Both the position numbers and the translations under genes were made by a program. This document shows, piece by piece, positions 1 through 9,918 of a DNA stretch of 64,000 bases. The stretch covers positions 191,313 to 255,312 of the forward strand of contig NZ_QLMA01000009.1 of assembly GCF_003259435.1 (NCBI RefSeq). The letters run 5' to 3'. The notes under the pieces are model-generated. The model made no database searches, was not told where the DNA came from, and was given only the letters and a program-made list of their open reading frames with translations. The DNA comes from Chitinophaga dinghuensis (GTDB taxonomy: Bacteria; Bacteroidota; Bacteroidia; Chitinophagales; Chitinophagaceae). Positions within the stretch are counted from its first letter, which is position 1. The number at the start of each line of letters is the position of its first letter.

Positions 1-32
1 TAGTAAAGACGGACCTTTTTTTATTTATGCGA

Positions 33-752
33 CTAACCATATAATTCCTGGTGTATGCTTTTTCGGTCATATCCGAGGGCTTGTATGCGTTGCTTTGCCT
101 CGTCTATCATGGCTTTCCAGCCACAGAGATAAAAGTTCGCCGGGCGTTTGTCCTGTAGCATTTCTTCATAAACCTGGTGTACATACCCTTTACGGCCGGT
201 CCACGCTTCTTGCCGGGATAAAGTAGGAATGTAATGAAAGCCGGGAAAATCTGCTTCCAGCTGGCGCATCTCTGCAGCATATAACAGATCCGATTCATAC
301 CTGGTGCCGAAAATGAGATGGATATCTTTATGAGGAATGTTATGCTGCATCAGGTACTTGGTCATGGCGCGGAAAGGGGCAATGCCGGTACCGGTGCAAA
401 TAAAGAAAAGATCAGTGTCTAACGTTGGCGGTAGTACGAAAACTCCTAAAGGCCCTTTTAAAACTAACTCGCTTCCCTCCTTCACTTCGTTGAAAAGATA
501 GTTAGTGCCGGCTCCGCCTTCCAGCAATACGATAACGAGTTCTATTTCATTAGTACCATCCGGATGAGAAGCAATAGAATAGCTGCGCCACCTTTTATTC
601 TTTTTTTCGTGGATGGGAAGGTCGAGTGTTACAAACTGTCCTGGCTTGAAATCGAAGATTTCCATGTCAGGAATTTTGATCCAGAACCTGCGCGTATTGT
701 GGGTTTCATCCACAATCTTAGTAACAATGCCGGTATGCCAGTTTTCAGTCAT
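33..752 (-). CDS. Ferredoxin-NADP reductase-like FAD/NAD(P) oxidoreductase
   Basis: This is a 239-residue flavoprotein of the ferredoxin-NADP reductase superfamily, which moves electrons between NAD(P)H and a small redox carrier. Seen: the FAD-binding motif RSYS at residues 56-59, GPLG at 100-103 (phosphate loop) and the NAD(P)-binding CTGTGIAP at 119-126, with a C-terminal LCGW segment as in this family. There is no ferredoxin domain and no signal peptide, so it is probably cytosolic. I start at the ATG ending at 752 because the preceding 40 in-frame residues (to 872) do not look like this family. The partner is unknown; no ferredoxin or flavodoxin gene lies next to it. The fold is confident, the physiological substrate is not. 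Confidence 0.82.
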   Translation of the reverse strand: MTENWHTGIVTKIVDETHNTRRFWIKIPDMEIFDFKPGQFVTLDLPIHEKKNKRWRSYSIASHPDGTNEIELVIVLLEGGAGTNYLFNEVKEGSELVLKGPLGVFVLPPTLDTDLFFICTGTGIAPFRAMTKYLMQHNIPHKDIHLIFGTRYESDLLYAAEMRQLEADFPGFHYIPTLSRQEAWTGRKGYVHQVYEEMLQDKRPANFYLCGWKAMIDEAKQRIQALGYDRKSIHQELYG

Positions 753-958
753 GTGGAATGGGGATTTTCTGTTATTGAATATAAGGCAAATTGTTGAAGA
801 ATAAAGGCTATTTGTGATAACGCCTAACTGGATCGTACCTACGGGAAACTTTTCAAGAGGAGCGCTTTTCATCGCTCTATAATTATCTTGTTTATTGTAA
901 ATTAAGTATATAGATATTTATAATTAATTTTATACCAAATCTAATTTATCCTTATCCA

Positions 959-1786
959 ATGAAAAATATGTACTGGCAGTGCGCTACTGCTCTACTATTT
1001 AGCGTTTGCGTTATTTCCTGTTCGAAAGGAAAAGATCCTGTGCCTGATGTTCCTGTAAGACCTGAAGCATTGCTGGACTCCGTTGTTGAAAAAAATACTT
1101 TCTATAATTCTATTTATCACTTTGAATATAATCCACAGGGCGCCTTAGCTGCGTTACACTATGTAGATCTGGACCCTGTGAGGGGATATGATTATGACGA
1201 ATATTATGCCTATAACAGCAAGCATCAACTAGCCTATGTGTCTGGCGATGCGAGTGAACCGCCAAGTGAGAACTCCTTTATATGGCGTTTCCGTTACAAT
1301 GCATCTGGCCAGCAGTTAATGATTGACCCAGGAGATAATGAGTATAGAGATTCGGTCATCTTAAACAGCAATAAGCAATTAATCAGAAGATATAAATACC
1401 GTCAGAACGAGCTGCAATTCGCAGATACGCTCACCTGGTCAGGCAACAATGTGGTGAAAATAAATACAGGCGTTTTTTCTCCTGGTAGCCTGCCGGCGCG
1501 TACCCTGAAAGTCTTTAAGTATGACGATAAGAAGAATCCATATGCATCTGCTGCTGTAATTGCTATGTATCAGGGAATGGGCGAACATATATGGATGAGC
1601 GCCAATAACGTGACAGAAATCGCTGAAACCTATATCAATTCTTATGATAATCAAGTCGGCGGCGTAAATGCGACTACCATCACTTATAAGTATAACGATA
1701 ACGGCTATCCGATAAGTAGTGTTGCGAATATAATTACCAATGATTATCCAACTACTACCACAAAACAGTATACCTACAAGAAGTAA
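959..1786 (+). CDS. Lipoprotein with YD-like repeats (DUF4595-like)
   Basis: This predicted outer-membrane or periplasmic lipoprotein has 275 residues. A hydrophobic signal ends in a lipobox with Cys21. The body carries several short repeats of the form aromatic-x-Tyr-Asn-x-x-Gly-x-(Leu/Ile), for example FEYNPQG, FRYNASG and YKYNDNG. These resemble the YD/RHS-type beta repeats of secreted Bacteroidota proteins such as the DUF4595 group. No enzymatic motif was seen. It is a single-gene unit with a strong terminator 30 bases downstream. Function unknown; the family assignment is by motif resemblance only. Confidence 0.7.
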   Translation: MKNMYWQCATALLFSVCVISCSKGKDPVPDVPVRPEALLDSVVEKNTFYNSIYHFEYNPQGALAALHYVDLDPVRGYDYDEYYAYNSKHQLAYVSGDASEPPSENSFIWRFRYNASGQQLMIDPGDNEYRDSVILNSNKQLIRRYKYRQNELQFADTLTWSGNNVVKINTGVFSPGSLPARTLKVFKYDDKKNPYASAAVIAMYQGMGEHIWMSANNVTEIAETYINSYDNQVGGVNATTITYKYNDNGYPISSVANIITNDYPTTTTKQYTYKK

Positions 1787-1814
1787 TTATCAGTAGTGTA
1801 GGTTAAATGATTAC

Positions 1815-1845
1815 AGAGAAGGGACGCCATTCGCGTCCCTTCTCT
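1815..1845 (+). terminator. Intrinsic terminator of lipoprotein gene
   Basis: A perfect 13-bp stem (AGAGAAGGGACGC and its complement) with a 5-base loop is followed by a T-rich tract, 28 bases after the lipoprotein stop. Confidence 0.85.
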
Positions 1846-1988
1846 TATTTTTTATGGGGATGAATCAATTATTTGAATACTTGTAGTTGTATAGTGTATT
1901 GATAATTAGATAGATAGGTATGTAGATAGGAAGAGGTTCCCAGAAATTTTATTACAGGAAATAATACATTCGTTTAATATATTATTCG

Positions 1989-2012
1989 AAAGGGACGCCA
2001 GCGCGTCCCTTT
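1989..2012 (+). terminator. Second GGGACGC hairpin upstream of mfd
   Basis: A 10-bp stem (AAAGGGACGC with its complement), a CAGC loop and a run of T. The stem core matches that of the terminator at 1815-1845, although no gene lies between the two. It may be a duplicated terminator or the end of a short transcript from 1850-1988. Confidence 0.6.
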
Positions 2013-2055
2013 TTCTTTTTAACGTTCTTCTTACAAGAGAAATTTAATTTCTTCG

Positions 2056-2063
2056 TATCTTTG
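2056..2063 (+). promoter_or_regulatory. -7 element of mfd promoter
   Basis: TATCTTTG fits the Bacteroidota TAnnTTTG element. It lies only 8 bases before the mfd ATG, so the transcript should have almost no leader. The -33 element is not clear. Confidence 0.55.
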
Positions 2064-2071
2064 CAGCCTTC

Positions 2072-5000
2072 ATGAATTTACAGGCCGTATTACAACTTTT
2101 TCAGCGTGATAGTCGCCTGCAAACCCTGGTGAAAGGGATCAACTCCCCCGCCCCGCAATATTTTCAGCTATCTTCCCTTAGCGGAAGTGCGATCAATTTT
2201 GTAGCGGTAGGCGCCTGGGCTCAAGCAGATGCGAACCATCTCTTTATCCTCAACGATAAAGAGGAGGCGGCGTATTTTCAAAACGACCTGGAGCAACTCT
2301 CCCAGGCCCTCGATATCTTCTATTTCCCCGATTCTTTCAAGAAAACAGGCCAGTTCAACGACATCAACGGTAGCCACAGCATGCTGCGAACCGAAGCATT
2401 GATGAAATTCTCCGGCCCAAGTCCACATAAAAAAATACTCGTTACCTACCCGGAAGCCCTCTGGGAAAAGGTTGCCGCCAGCAATGCATTTAGTAGCAAC
2501 ATGGTGCAACTGAAAGTAGGCGACGTGTTGAAAGTGGATGATCTCCTGGAAAAACTTGTGGAATGGGGATTCCATTTTACCGATTTCGTCTATGAACCCG
2601 GCCAATATGCTGTGCGTGGCGGTATCGTCGATATCTACTCCTTTGGTAACGACAAACCGTATCGTATAGAATTGTTTGGGGAAGACATTGATTCTATCCG
2701 CCTCTTTGATCCCGAATCCCAGCTGAGTGAGCGTAAACTAAACCAGGTGACCCTCATCGCTAATATGGATACAAGAGCGGCGGAACGCGATAAAACCTCT
2801 CTGCTCGAATTCCTCCCGGATAATACCATCGTTTGGATGAAAGATCCATCCTATATCCAGGGCGTTATCGAACAAATGGAACAACGCCTGGATGATTTCC
2901 TCCAAACCGGCCAGAAAGTAAGAGTAGACGATGATGAAGAGATGATCCTCAAAGAGGAAGACTTCGTAAAAGCAGCCGTTCTCATAGAACAACTGAAAAA
3001 ACGGACCAATATCATCTTCGGAAGTAAAGACTGGCTGCAAACAGAAGGCTTAAAGGCAGAAACCATCGCATTTGATACCCAGGAACAACCTGTCTTTAAC
3101 AGACAGTTTGATATGCTCCTGAAGGATCTCGGCACACATAACACCAATAAATATTCTCTTTTCATATTCGCAGACAATCCGCGTCAGCTGGAACGTCTGC
3201 GCAGTATTTTCGAAGATCTTAAAGCACAGTTTGTATTCTATCCGATTCCAGTGCCCGTCAGCAGAGGATTCATAGATCACTCCCTCAAACTGGTTTGCTA
3301 TACAGATCACCAAATCTTCCAGCGTTTCCATAAATCCAAGGTAAAACAAGCCTACAACAAGAATAAGGCAATTACCATGAAAACGTTAAGGGAGCTGCAA
3401 CCCGGCGACTATGTAACCCATATCGATCATGGTGTGGGCGTATACAGCGGATTGCAGAAAATTGAAGTAGGCGGGAAAATGCAGGAGGCCATCCGCATTA
3501 TTTACAAAAACAACGACCTGTTGTATGTGAATATCAACTCCCTCCATAAAATCAGCAAATACACCGGTAAAGAAGGCGTAGAACCTCGCGTGAATAAACT
3601 GGGTAGCGATGCCTGGGATAAGCTGAAAGAAAAAGCTAAAACCCAGGTAAAAGATATCGCAAAGGATCTGATCCAATTATATGCGGTACGCAAAGCCCAG
3701 CAAGGTTTCTCACACACGCCTGATACCTACCTGCAAACTGAACTGGAAGCATCCTTCATTTATGAGGATACCCCGGATCAGAGCAAAGCAACTGCAGATG
3801 TAAAGAGAGACATGGAAGCCCCTTCTCCTATGGACCGCCTCGTATGCGGCGACGTAGGCTTTGGTAAAACAGAAGTGGCCGTACGTGCAGCTTTTAAATC
3901 TGTAGTGGATGGGAAACAGGCCGCAATCCTGGTACCTACTACCATCCTGGCTTTCCAGCACTATAAAACTTTCGCCGATCGCCTGAAAGACTTCCCTTGC
4001 ACCGTCGATTATCTCAACCGATTCAAATCTTCCAAGGAAAAGAAAGAAACGCTTAAGAAACTGGAAGAAGGTAAAATCGACATCATCGTTGGTACGCATG
4101 CGTTGTTAAGTAAAGACGTGAAGTTCAAAGACCTCGGCGTACTCATCGTCGATGAAGAACAGAAATTCGGCGTAAGCGCTAAAGAAAAACTCAAGCAGAT
4201 AAAACATAATGTGGATACGCTGACCCTAACGGCAACGCCTATCCCAAGAACCCTGCAGTTCTCCCTCATGGGAGCAAGGGATCTCTCCATTATCAATACG
4301 CCTCCTCCCAATCGCCAGGCAATTGAAACCGAAGTGCATGTATTCGATCATGACCTCATCCGCGATGCCATCTATTATGAAGCAGAACGCGGCGGACAGG
4401 TATACTTCGTGCATAACCGCGTGAAAGGGCTGGGCGAAATGGCCGGACTGATACAGGGTCTGTGCCCCGATCTGTCTATCGCTACCGCCCATGGCCAATT
4501 AGAAGGCCATCAGTTGGAAGAAGTTATCCTCGATTTCATCGATAGAAAATACGACGTATTAGTTTGTACCAATATCGTGGAAAGTGGAGTGGATATTCCT
4601 AACGCGAATACCATCATCATTAATAATGCGCATCACTTTGGATTAAGCGACCTCCATCAGCTGCGTGGTCGCGTAGGCCGCAGTAACAAGAAAGCATTCT
4701 GTTATCTGCTGGCGCCTCCAATGAGTACGCTGCCTGCCGATAGCCGTAAACGCCTCCAAACACTGGAACAACACAGTGAATTGGGTAGCGGCTTCCAAAT
4801 CGCTATGCGCGACCTGGATATCCGCGGAGCCGGAAACCTGCTTGGAGGAGAACAAAGTGGATTCATGGCGGAAATAGGCTTCGATATGTACCAGAAAATC
4901 CTGGACGAAGCTATCCGCGAACTAAAACAAAACGAATTCCGCGAACTCTTTAAAGAACAACTGGAAGAGAAAAAGGACTTCGTGTCTGACTGTACAATCG

Positions 5001-5443
5001 ATACCGATCTCGAAATCCTCATCCCTGATACCTATATTGAAAGTATACAGGAACGTCTGAACCTCTATCAGGAACTGGATAATACCACCGAAGAAGGTAA
5101 ACTCCAGGCATTTGAAGCGGAACTCATAGACCGCTTCGGCCCCATGCCAGAACCAGTGAAAGACCTCCTGACAATGATCCGCTGCCGCTGGATGGCTATA
5201 CAGCTGGGCTTTGAGAAAATGATGCTCAAAGAAGAAAACCTGCGCTGCTACTTTATTAACAACCCGGATTCCCCTTATTTCGAATCCCCTACTTTCAATC
5301 ATATCCTGACCTATATTCAAACCCGCACCAACAACGCGAAACTGAAACAAGTAGGTAAAAACTTCATGCTCGTCGTAAACCGTATCCGGAATATGAACGA
5401 CCTCTTCGACTTCCTCAAAGGCATGACCGATAGCCGTCACTAA
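2072..5443 (+). CDS. mfd: Transcription-repair coupling factor Mfd
   Basis: Mfd is a DNA translocase that removes stalled RNA polymerase from lesions and recruits the UvrABC repair proteins. The 1123 residues match the usual length. The N-terminal third is the UvrB-like region. The central RNA-polymerase-interacting domain contains LQPGDYVTHIDHGVGVY. The superfamily 2 motor has Walker A GDVGFGKT at 593-600, DEEQ at 694-697 and TATPIPRT just after. The second RecA lobe ends in QLRGRVGRS, and a C-terminal TRCF domain follows. The gene appears to be monocistronic. The start is supported by a -7 element immediately upstream. Confidence 0.97.
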   Translation: MNLQAVLQLFQRDSRLQTLVKGINSPAPQYFQLSSLSGSAINFVAVGAWAQADANHLFILNDKEEAAYFQNDLEQLSQALDIFYFPDSFKKTGQFNDINGSHSMLRTEALMKFSGPSPHKKILVTYPEALWEKVAASNAFSSNMVQLKVGDVLKVDDLLEKLVEWGFHFTDFVYEPGQYAVRGGIVDIYSFGNDKPYRIELFGEDIDSIRLFDPESQLSERKLNQVTLIANMDTRAAERDKTSLLEFLPDNTIVWMKDPSYIQGVIEQMEQRLDDFLQTGQKVRVDDDEEMILKEEDFVKAAVLIEQLKKRTNIIFGSKDWLQTEGLKAETIAFDTQEQPVFNRQFDMLLKDLGTHNTNKYSLFIFADNPRQLERLRSIFEDLKAQFVFYPIPVPVSRGFIDHSLKLVCYTDHQIFQRFHKSKVKQAYNKNKAITMKTLRELQPGDYVTHIDHGVGVYSGLQKIEVGGKMQEAIRIIYKNNDLLYVNINSLHKISKYTGKEGVEPRVNKLGSDAWDKLKEKAKTQVKDIAKDLIQLYAVRKAQQGFSHTPDTYLQTELEASFIYEDTPDQSKATADVKRDMEAPSPMDRLVCGDVGFGKTEVAVRAAFKSVVDGKQAAILVPTTILAFQHYKTFADRLKDFPCTVDYLNRFKSSKEKKETLKKLEEGKIDIIVGTHALLSKDVKFKDLGVLIVDEEQKFGVSAKEKLKQIKHNVDTLTLTATPIPRTLQFSLMGARDLSIINTPPPNRQAIETEVHVFDHDLIRDAIYYEAERGGQVYFVHNRVKGLGEMAGLIQGLCPDLSIATAHGQLEGHQLEEVILDFIDRKYDVLVCTNIVESGVDIPNANTIIINNAHHFGLSDLHQLRGRVGRSNKKAFCYLLAPPMSTLPADSRKRLQTLEQHSELGSGFQIAMRDLDIRGAGNLLGGEQSGFMAEIGFDMYQKILDEAIRELKQNEFRELFKEQLEEKKDFVSDCTIDTDLEILIPDTYIESIQERLNLYQELDNTTEEGKLQAFEAELIDRFGPMPEPVKDLLTMIRCRWMAIQLGFEKMMLKEENLRCYFINNPDSPYFESPTFNHILTYIQTRTNNAKLKQVGKNFMLVVNRIRNMNDLFDFLKGMTDSRH

Positions 5444-5614
5444 AATTTTTTTGTAACATTTTTTGGGTGTAACCGTTTCATTATTAACTCGAAACGCATA
5501 ATTTTTATTTATTAACTAAAAATTTTCACCCTCCTTTATGGAAACGCATCATGATACCGCATCATGTTGTCGTAATTCACAAAGAACATTTTTTACAAAG
5601 AAAAACACAGACAC
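5444..5614 (+). repeat. Short direct repeats in mfd-SIMPL intergenic region
   Basis: TTATTAACT occurs at 5481-5489 and 5509-5517, GAAACGCAT at 5491-5499 and 5541-5549, and CGCATCATG at 5545-5553 and 5559-5567. No hairpin terminator for mfd and no exact TAnnTTTG element were seen. The repeats may be regulatory or simply local AT-rich repetition. Confidence 0.4.
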
Positions 5615-6322
5615 ATGAAAAAGGTAATGTTATTAGCCGCAGGATTATTTTTAGCGATGACTTCATTTGCACAGGCAGCAGACAATAAAACAACTGAAAA
5701 GAAAATCGAAGTAACCGGTTCTTCCGAAATAGAAATAACTCCTGACGAAATCTATTTCCAGATCTCCCTGAAGGAATATATGAAAGGTAAAACCAAAGTG
5801 GAAATCACCGCACTGGAAAAACAATTACAGAAAGCTGTGATAGACGCAGGTATTCCTAAAGAAAATCTCACTGTGGAAAATGTTTCCGGATATAACTACG
5901 ACTGGATGAACAAGAAGAAAAACCCACAAGAGTTTATGGCCAGCAAACAATTCCGCCTGAAACTGAGCAAGCTGGATAAAATCAACATCATCCTCGGCGC
6001 CGTAGATGCAGAGGGCATTGAAAGCACCAGAATCACTTCTTATTCTTCCAGCAAAATGGATGAATACCGCAAAGAAGCTAAAATTAAAGCGCTGCAGGCA
6101 GCTAAAACAAAAGCGGATTATATGGTGAACGCTATCGGCGAGAAACTGGGCGGTATCCTGGAAATTCAGGAAATCAATACAGACAACTATGTAGATGTTC
6201 GTCCAATGGCAGTAAACTATATGGCTAAATCTGCTGATGGAATGGGTGGTGGAATCTCCGATGTGGATTTCAAAACCATTAAAGTACGCGCTGAAGTAAG
6301 AACTGTTTTCAGCATCAAATAA
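5615..6322 (+). CDS. SIMPL domain (DUF541) secreted protein
   Basis: A 235-residue secreted protein with a cleavable signal peptide (residues 1-21, ending ASFAQA). The SIMPL/DUF541 domain starts at KKIEVTGSSEIEITPDEIYF. Members are periplasmic or outer-membrane proteins of poorly defined function, some linked to oxidative stress tolerance. The domain spans nearly the whole mature protein: an early beta-rich part, then an EAKIKALQAAKTKADYM helix typical of the family. The gene is single and converges on the Oar-like receptor gene, sharing a bidirectional terminator. Confidence 0.85.
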   Translation: MKKVMLLAAGLFLAMTSFAQAADNKTTEKKIEVTGSSEIEITPDEIYFQISLKEYMKGKTKVEITALEKQLQKAVIDAGIPKENLTVENVSGYNYDWMNKKKNPQEFMASKQFRLKLSKLDKINIILGAVDAEGIESTRITSYSSSKMDEYRKEAKIKALQAAKTKADYMVNAIGEKLGGILEIQEINTDNYVDVRPMAVNYMAKSADGMGGGISDVDFKTIKVRAEVRTVFSIK

Positions 6323-6345
6323 ATACAACAGCTATACGGATGAAT

Positions 6346-6379
6346 AAAGAAGGGCTGACCATTTGGTCAGCCCTTCTTT
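6346..6379. terminator. Bidirectional terminator
   Basis: A perfect 15-bp stem (arms 6346-6360 and 6365-6379) with an ATTT loop sits between convergent genes. T-rich ends occur on both strands, so it can serve both the SIMPL gene and the receptor gene. Confidence 0.88.
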
Positions 6380-6403
6380 CATATTGTTCTTACTAACTCA
6401 ATA

Positions 6404-9400
6404 TTAGAAGCTATATCTCAGACCCAGCTGCATCTGGTATCTTGATGCAAAGAAATCTGTTGCATAAGGTACGCCAGGGTTAGACCAGGTGTAGATTGGA
6501 TAACCGTTAACAGGAGCATTTTTGGTTGCTTTCAGACCAACACTGGAAGTAGAGTTGAATGTGTTTGGAGAGAAAGTTTGGATACCCCAGTTTTTGTCCA
6601 GCAGGTTAGTCAGGTTCACGATATCATAAGTCAGGGTAATAGTGTGAGTACGTTTACCAGTTTTGATATTCAGATCCTGAGACAGACGGAAGTCAGCCTG
6701 ATAGTTCCATGGAGTACGGCCACCGTTACGCTCTGTGAAGTTACCTTTACGAGTGCTCAGGTATTTGTTGCCATCTACATAAGACATGAACTCAGCAGCT
6801 TGTTGTGCAGCGGTTTTACCACCAGCGATGTCTACGAAGAATTTCTGTGCTTCGGTTACATCAGCAGGGATATAAGCCAGGCTCACTTGCTGTGGAGTAC
6901 CCTGGATGGTAGCGTTTACGAAACCATAGGTATAAGGAGTACCAGATTGAGCGCTGAAGAACAGGCTGAAGTTAGTTACCCATTTACCTTTAGAACCCCA
7001 GTCTTGTTTGTAGTTAGCAGTTGCTACGATACGGTGACGGATGTCGAAGTTAGAGTAAGCCAGTCCTGGATTGTTTGGATTCAGTGCCTGGTTCAGCTGC
7101 CAGTTAGACTCCATAGAGTTACGGATACCGTTGGTGATATCTTTCGCCTGACCGTAAGTGTAAGCAGTCATGAAGTTCAGACCCCAAGGGAATGTTTTGG
7201 TAATCTGACCAGTGATGCTGTAACGGTAACCTTTGTCGGTGTTAGACAGCAGGTAAGCGTTGGTGTACAGCGGATTGATTTTCTTACCAGAGAAGATCGG
7301 CTGTTGTTTATTTACGTCGTAAGCGTAGTAAGTAGGATTGTCTACCAGGTTAACCTGTTGGAACATCAGATCCTTGATTACTTTGGTATAGATACCCTCT
7401 ACAGTGAATTTCCACTGGTCCTGAGTAGTGTAATCAAATGCCAGACTGCTTCTCCATACCTGAGGCATTTTGAAGTTATTGTCGATCAGATCCACCTGAG
7501 TAGCGCCAGCTGCGTTGTTAACATCAACACCGTTCTGTTTTGCGAAATCGGCGATACCGTTTGCAGAAGGTTTAGCAGCAGGCAGCGGAGTGTTTACAAA
7601 TGCTTTGTCGGAAGATTTCTGATCGTAAGCACCGTAAGTTACACCGTTGTTGTAGAATGCATAACCCAACCATGCGAAAGGAATACGACCAGTGAATAAA
7701 CCAGTACCACCGCGCAGTACCATAGTGTTGTCACCTTTAATGTCGAAGTTAAAACCTAAGCGTGGAGAGATCTGTACATTATTCAGGAAATCATTTTTGA
7801 TATCCGCTGGTTTAGTGTAGGTATAGGTAGTGCCGTAGTTAGCATCAACAGGCGCTTTGGTAGTTTTGTCGCTCAAAGGCTGTTTGTTAGGAATACCGGC
7901 GTAGTCCAGACGGATACCTGGAGTGATTTTGAAACGGTCAGTCAACTGAATTTCATCCTGTCCATACAGACTCAGCAAGTTCACTTTAAATTGAGCAGGA
8001 GGATTGTTCCAGATATAATCGCGGGAGTTGTTAGCGTAGTTGTAGTTACCACGTACACGAGCCGGATTGTTATTCAGGAAGTCAGCTACAGAGTTGTAGT
8101 CCAGACGACCGTTCCAGGAGTTAACAAAACCATAGGTGATGTTATAGAACTCATTGTGAGTACCTATGGTGAATGTATTTTTACCTTTGAAGATGGTAAC
8201 GTTATCAGTTACTTCAAAAGTTTTCTGTTTCATGTTGAAGATACTAGCTTCACGGTCAGTACCCAGGAAGATAGTAGTACCAGGCGTTTTACCAGCAATC
8301 TGGATCTGCGGAGTAGCAGGATCAGACAGTGGATCACGGTAGTCATGTACAGAAGAGTAACCCAGAATGAAACTGTTGGAAACAGTTGGGTTGAAGTTAC
8401 TTTTCAGTTCTGCTACTGTAGAAGACTGGTTATTGGTTTGTTTGAAGTCAATTCCTTTGAAACGGAAGTTCTGTTGATCGCGCTCCAGGTTGGTTGCTTC
8501 AGAAGTAATCGTGTTGTTACGCAGTGTCAGCGTGTGTTTGGAGTTGATATGCCAGTCCAGACGATTGAAGAATTTGTTGGAGTTGGAATAGATGGAAGTG
8601 TTACCATAAGTTCCTGGATCCACACCGTATTCTTTCATTTTAGCGGTGATATCCTGTGCATCTTTTTCGCTGAGGATATTTGCTACGTCAGGAGTACCTG
8701 CTGCAAGGATAACTGGATCTACACGACGAGTGATTTCCGCATTCGTGAAGAAGAACAGTTTATTCTTAATGATAGGGAAACCTAAACGAACACCTGCCTG
8801 ATAATCATGGAAATCAGAAGGCAGTTTGGAACCGTCGCCTGCATTGTTTTTACCAACCATGAAAGCGCCACGACCATAACCATAAACAGAACCATGGAAT
8901 TCATTGGTACCGCTACGAGTTACAGCGTTGATAGAACCTCCAAGAAAGTTACCCACTTTTACGTCAAATGGAGCCAGTAATACCTGTACATCCTGGATCG
9001 CATCGAGAGAAACAGGGTTAGTACGAGTAGAACTACCTGGCTGACCGCTGGTGTTAGACTGACCACCCAAAGAAGGACTGAAACCAATCGCATCGTTGTT
9101 GATGGCGCCATCCAGGGTTACGTTATTGTAACGGTAGTTAGTACCCAGGAAAGAGTTGTTGCTGCTCTGAGGAGTGATCTTAGTCATATCCTGCAGGCTG
9201 CGGTTCAGGGAAGGAATACGCTTAATCTGCTCCTGCCCTACTCTTACGCCGTCTTTTTTACCACCATTACCAGTGATAACGACTTCGCTCAATGATTTCG
9301 ATTCTTCTGATAATTTAAAAGAAAACTGTGTGGAGCCCAACGCGAGGTTAATTTCTTTAGCCTCTTCTGCCTTATACCCGATAAAGGAAACGGTGATAGT

Positions 9401-9631
9401 GTAAGGACCACCTGGGTTAAGGTTGTTGATAATGTAACGTCCGTCAGTGTTGGTCTGTGTACCAGCCTTAATACCGGTGGAGACGTTCAGAATTACTACC
9501 GTTGCTCCGGGAATAGCTTGTCCTTTTGGATCTGCTACCTTCCCTGTGATGGAGGAAGTTGTTACCTGAGCTTGCGCACTGTACAAGAACAATACTATAA
9601 AGCTAGCTAATAACGTAATAAATGATTTCAT
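6404..9631 (-). CDS. Oar-like TonB-dependent receptor
   Basis: A 1075-residue outer-membrane receptor. Order of parts: signal peptide (1-21, ending AQA), a carboxypeptidase-regulatory-like beta-sandwich (about 25-110, ITGKVADPKGQAIPGATV), a plug domain (about 115-250, with VQVLLAPFDVKVGNFLGGSINAV split across strands) and a large beta-barrel ending in the aromatic LGLRYSF. This order matches Oar-type receptors rather than SusC: the SusC plug motif is missing and no SusD partner is adjacent. The substrate cannot be read from sequence. The small lipoprotein gene upstream on the same strand has its own terminator, so the two are probably transcribed separately. Confidence 0.88.
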   Translation of the reverse strand: MKSFITLLASFIVLFLYSAQAQVTTSSITGKVADPKGQAIPGATVVILNVSTGIKAGTQTNTDGRYIINNLNPGGPYTITVSFIGYKAEEAKEINLALGSTQFSFKLSEESKSLSEVVITGNGGKKDGVRVGQEQIKRIPSLNRSLQDMTKITPQSSNNSFLGTNYRYNNVTLDGAINNDAIGFSPSLGGQSNTSGQPGSSTRTNPVSLDAIQDVQVLLAPFDVKVGNFLGGSINAVTRSGTNEFHGSVYGYGRGAFMVGKNNAGDGSKLPSDFHDYQAGVRLGFPIIKNKLFFFTNAEITRRVDPVILAAGTPDVANILSEKDAQDITAKMKEYGVDPGTYGNTSIYSNSNKFFNRLDWHINSKHTLTLRNNTITSEATNLERDQQNFRFKGIDFKQTNNQSSTVAELKSNFNPTVSNSFILGYSSVHDYRDPLSDPATPQIQIAGKTPGTTIFLGTDREASIFNMKQKTFEVTDNVTIFKGKNTFTIGTHNEFYNITYGFVNSWNGRLDYNSVADFLNNNPARVRGNYNYANNSRDYIWNNPPAQFKVNLLSLYGQDEIQLTDRFKITPGIRLDYAGIPNKQPLSDKTTKAPVDANYGTTYTYTKPADIKNDFLNNVQISPRLGFNFDIKGDNTMVLRGGTGLFTGRIPFAWLGYAFYNNGVTYGAYDQKSSDKAFVNTPLPAAKPSANGIADFAKQNGVDVNNAAGATQVDLIDNNFKMPQVWRSSLAFDYTTQDQWKFTVEGIYTKVIKDLMFQQVNLVDNPTYYAYDVNKQQPIFSGKKINPLYTNAYLLSNTDKGYRYSITGQITKTFPWGLNFMTAYTYGQAKDITNGIRNSMESNWQLNQALNPNNPGLAYSNFDIRHRIVATANYKQDWGSKGKWVTNFSLFFSAQSGTPYTYGFVNATIQGTPQQVSLAYIPADVTEAQKFFVDIAGGKTAAQQAAEFMSYVDGNKYLSTRKGNFTERNGGRTPWNYQADFRLSQDLNIKTGKRTHTITLTYDIVNLTNLLDKNWGIQTFSPNTFNSTSSVGLKATKNAPVNGYPIYTWSNPGVPYATDFFASRYQMQLGLRYSF

Positions 9632-9870
9632 AAAAGTTGCTGTCTGTATTTACTCCGCAAAGGAATAAACCCAAAGCAACCTGAATGTTAACAGAAGATT
9701 ACGGAATTGTTAAGAGCTCGGTATGGTTACCCCATTTTGATCGTAATTTTCATAAAATTGGTTTAAAAAGTATCATTTTCATGAACTTAATGTTAACAGA
9801 TTACTTAGAATATGTTAAATTTTTAAACCTATACAACCAATTGAAAACGATAAAGTTCTGTTAAGAAAAA

Positions 9871-9892
9871 GCCCCGCTTTTAAAAGCAGGGC
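9871..9892 (-). terminator. Terminator of small lipoprotein gene
   Basis: On the minus strand a 7-bp stem (GCCCTGC with GCGGGGC, one G-U pair) and a TTTTAAAA loop are followed by TTTTTC. It lies 27 bases past the stop of the 9919-10377 gene. The rest of 9632-9918 shows no gene. Confidence 0.75.
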
Positions 9893-9918
9893 CGGTTGAA
9901 TCTTAAAACGATGATTTA

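Noticed and set aside
6578..7699. Long plus-strand frame (373 codons) inside the Oar-like receptor gene, and another at 7991-8785
   Set aside because: Antisense shadows of a clear receptor gene; the translated sequences have no domain and odd Val/Ser/Arg-rich composition.
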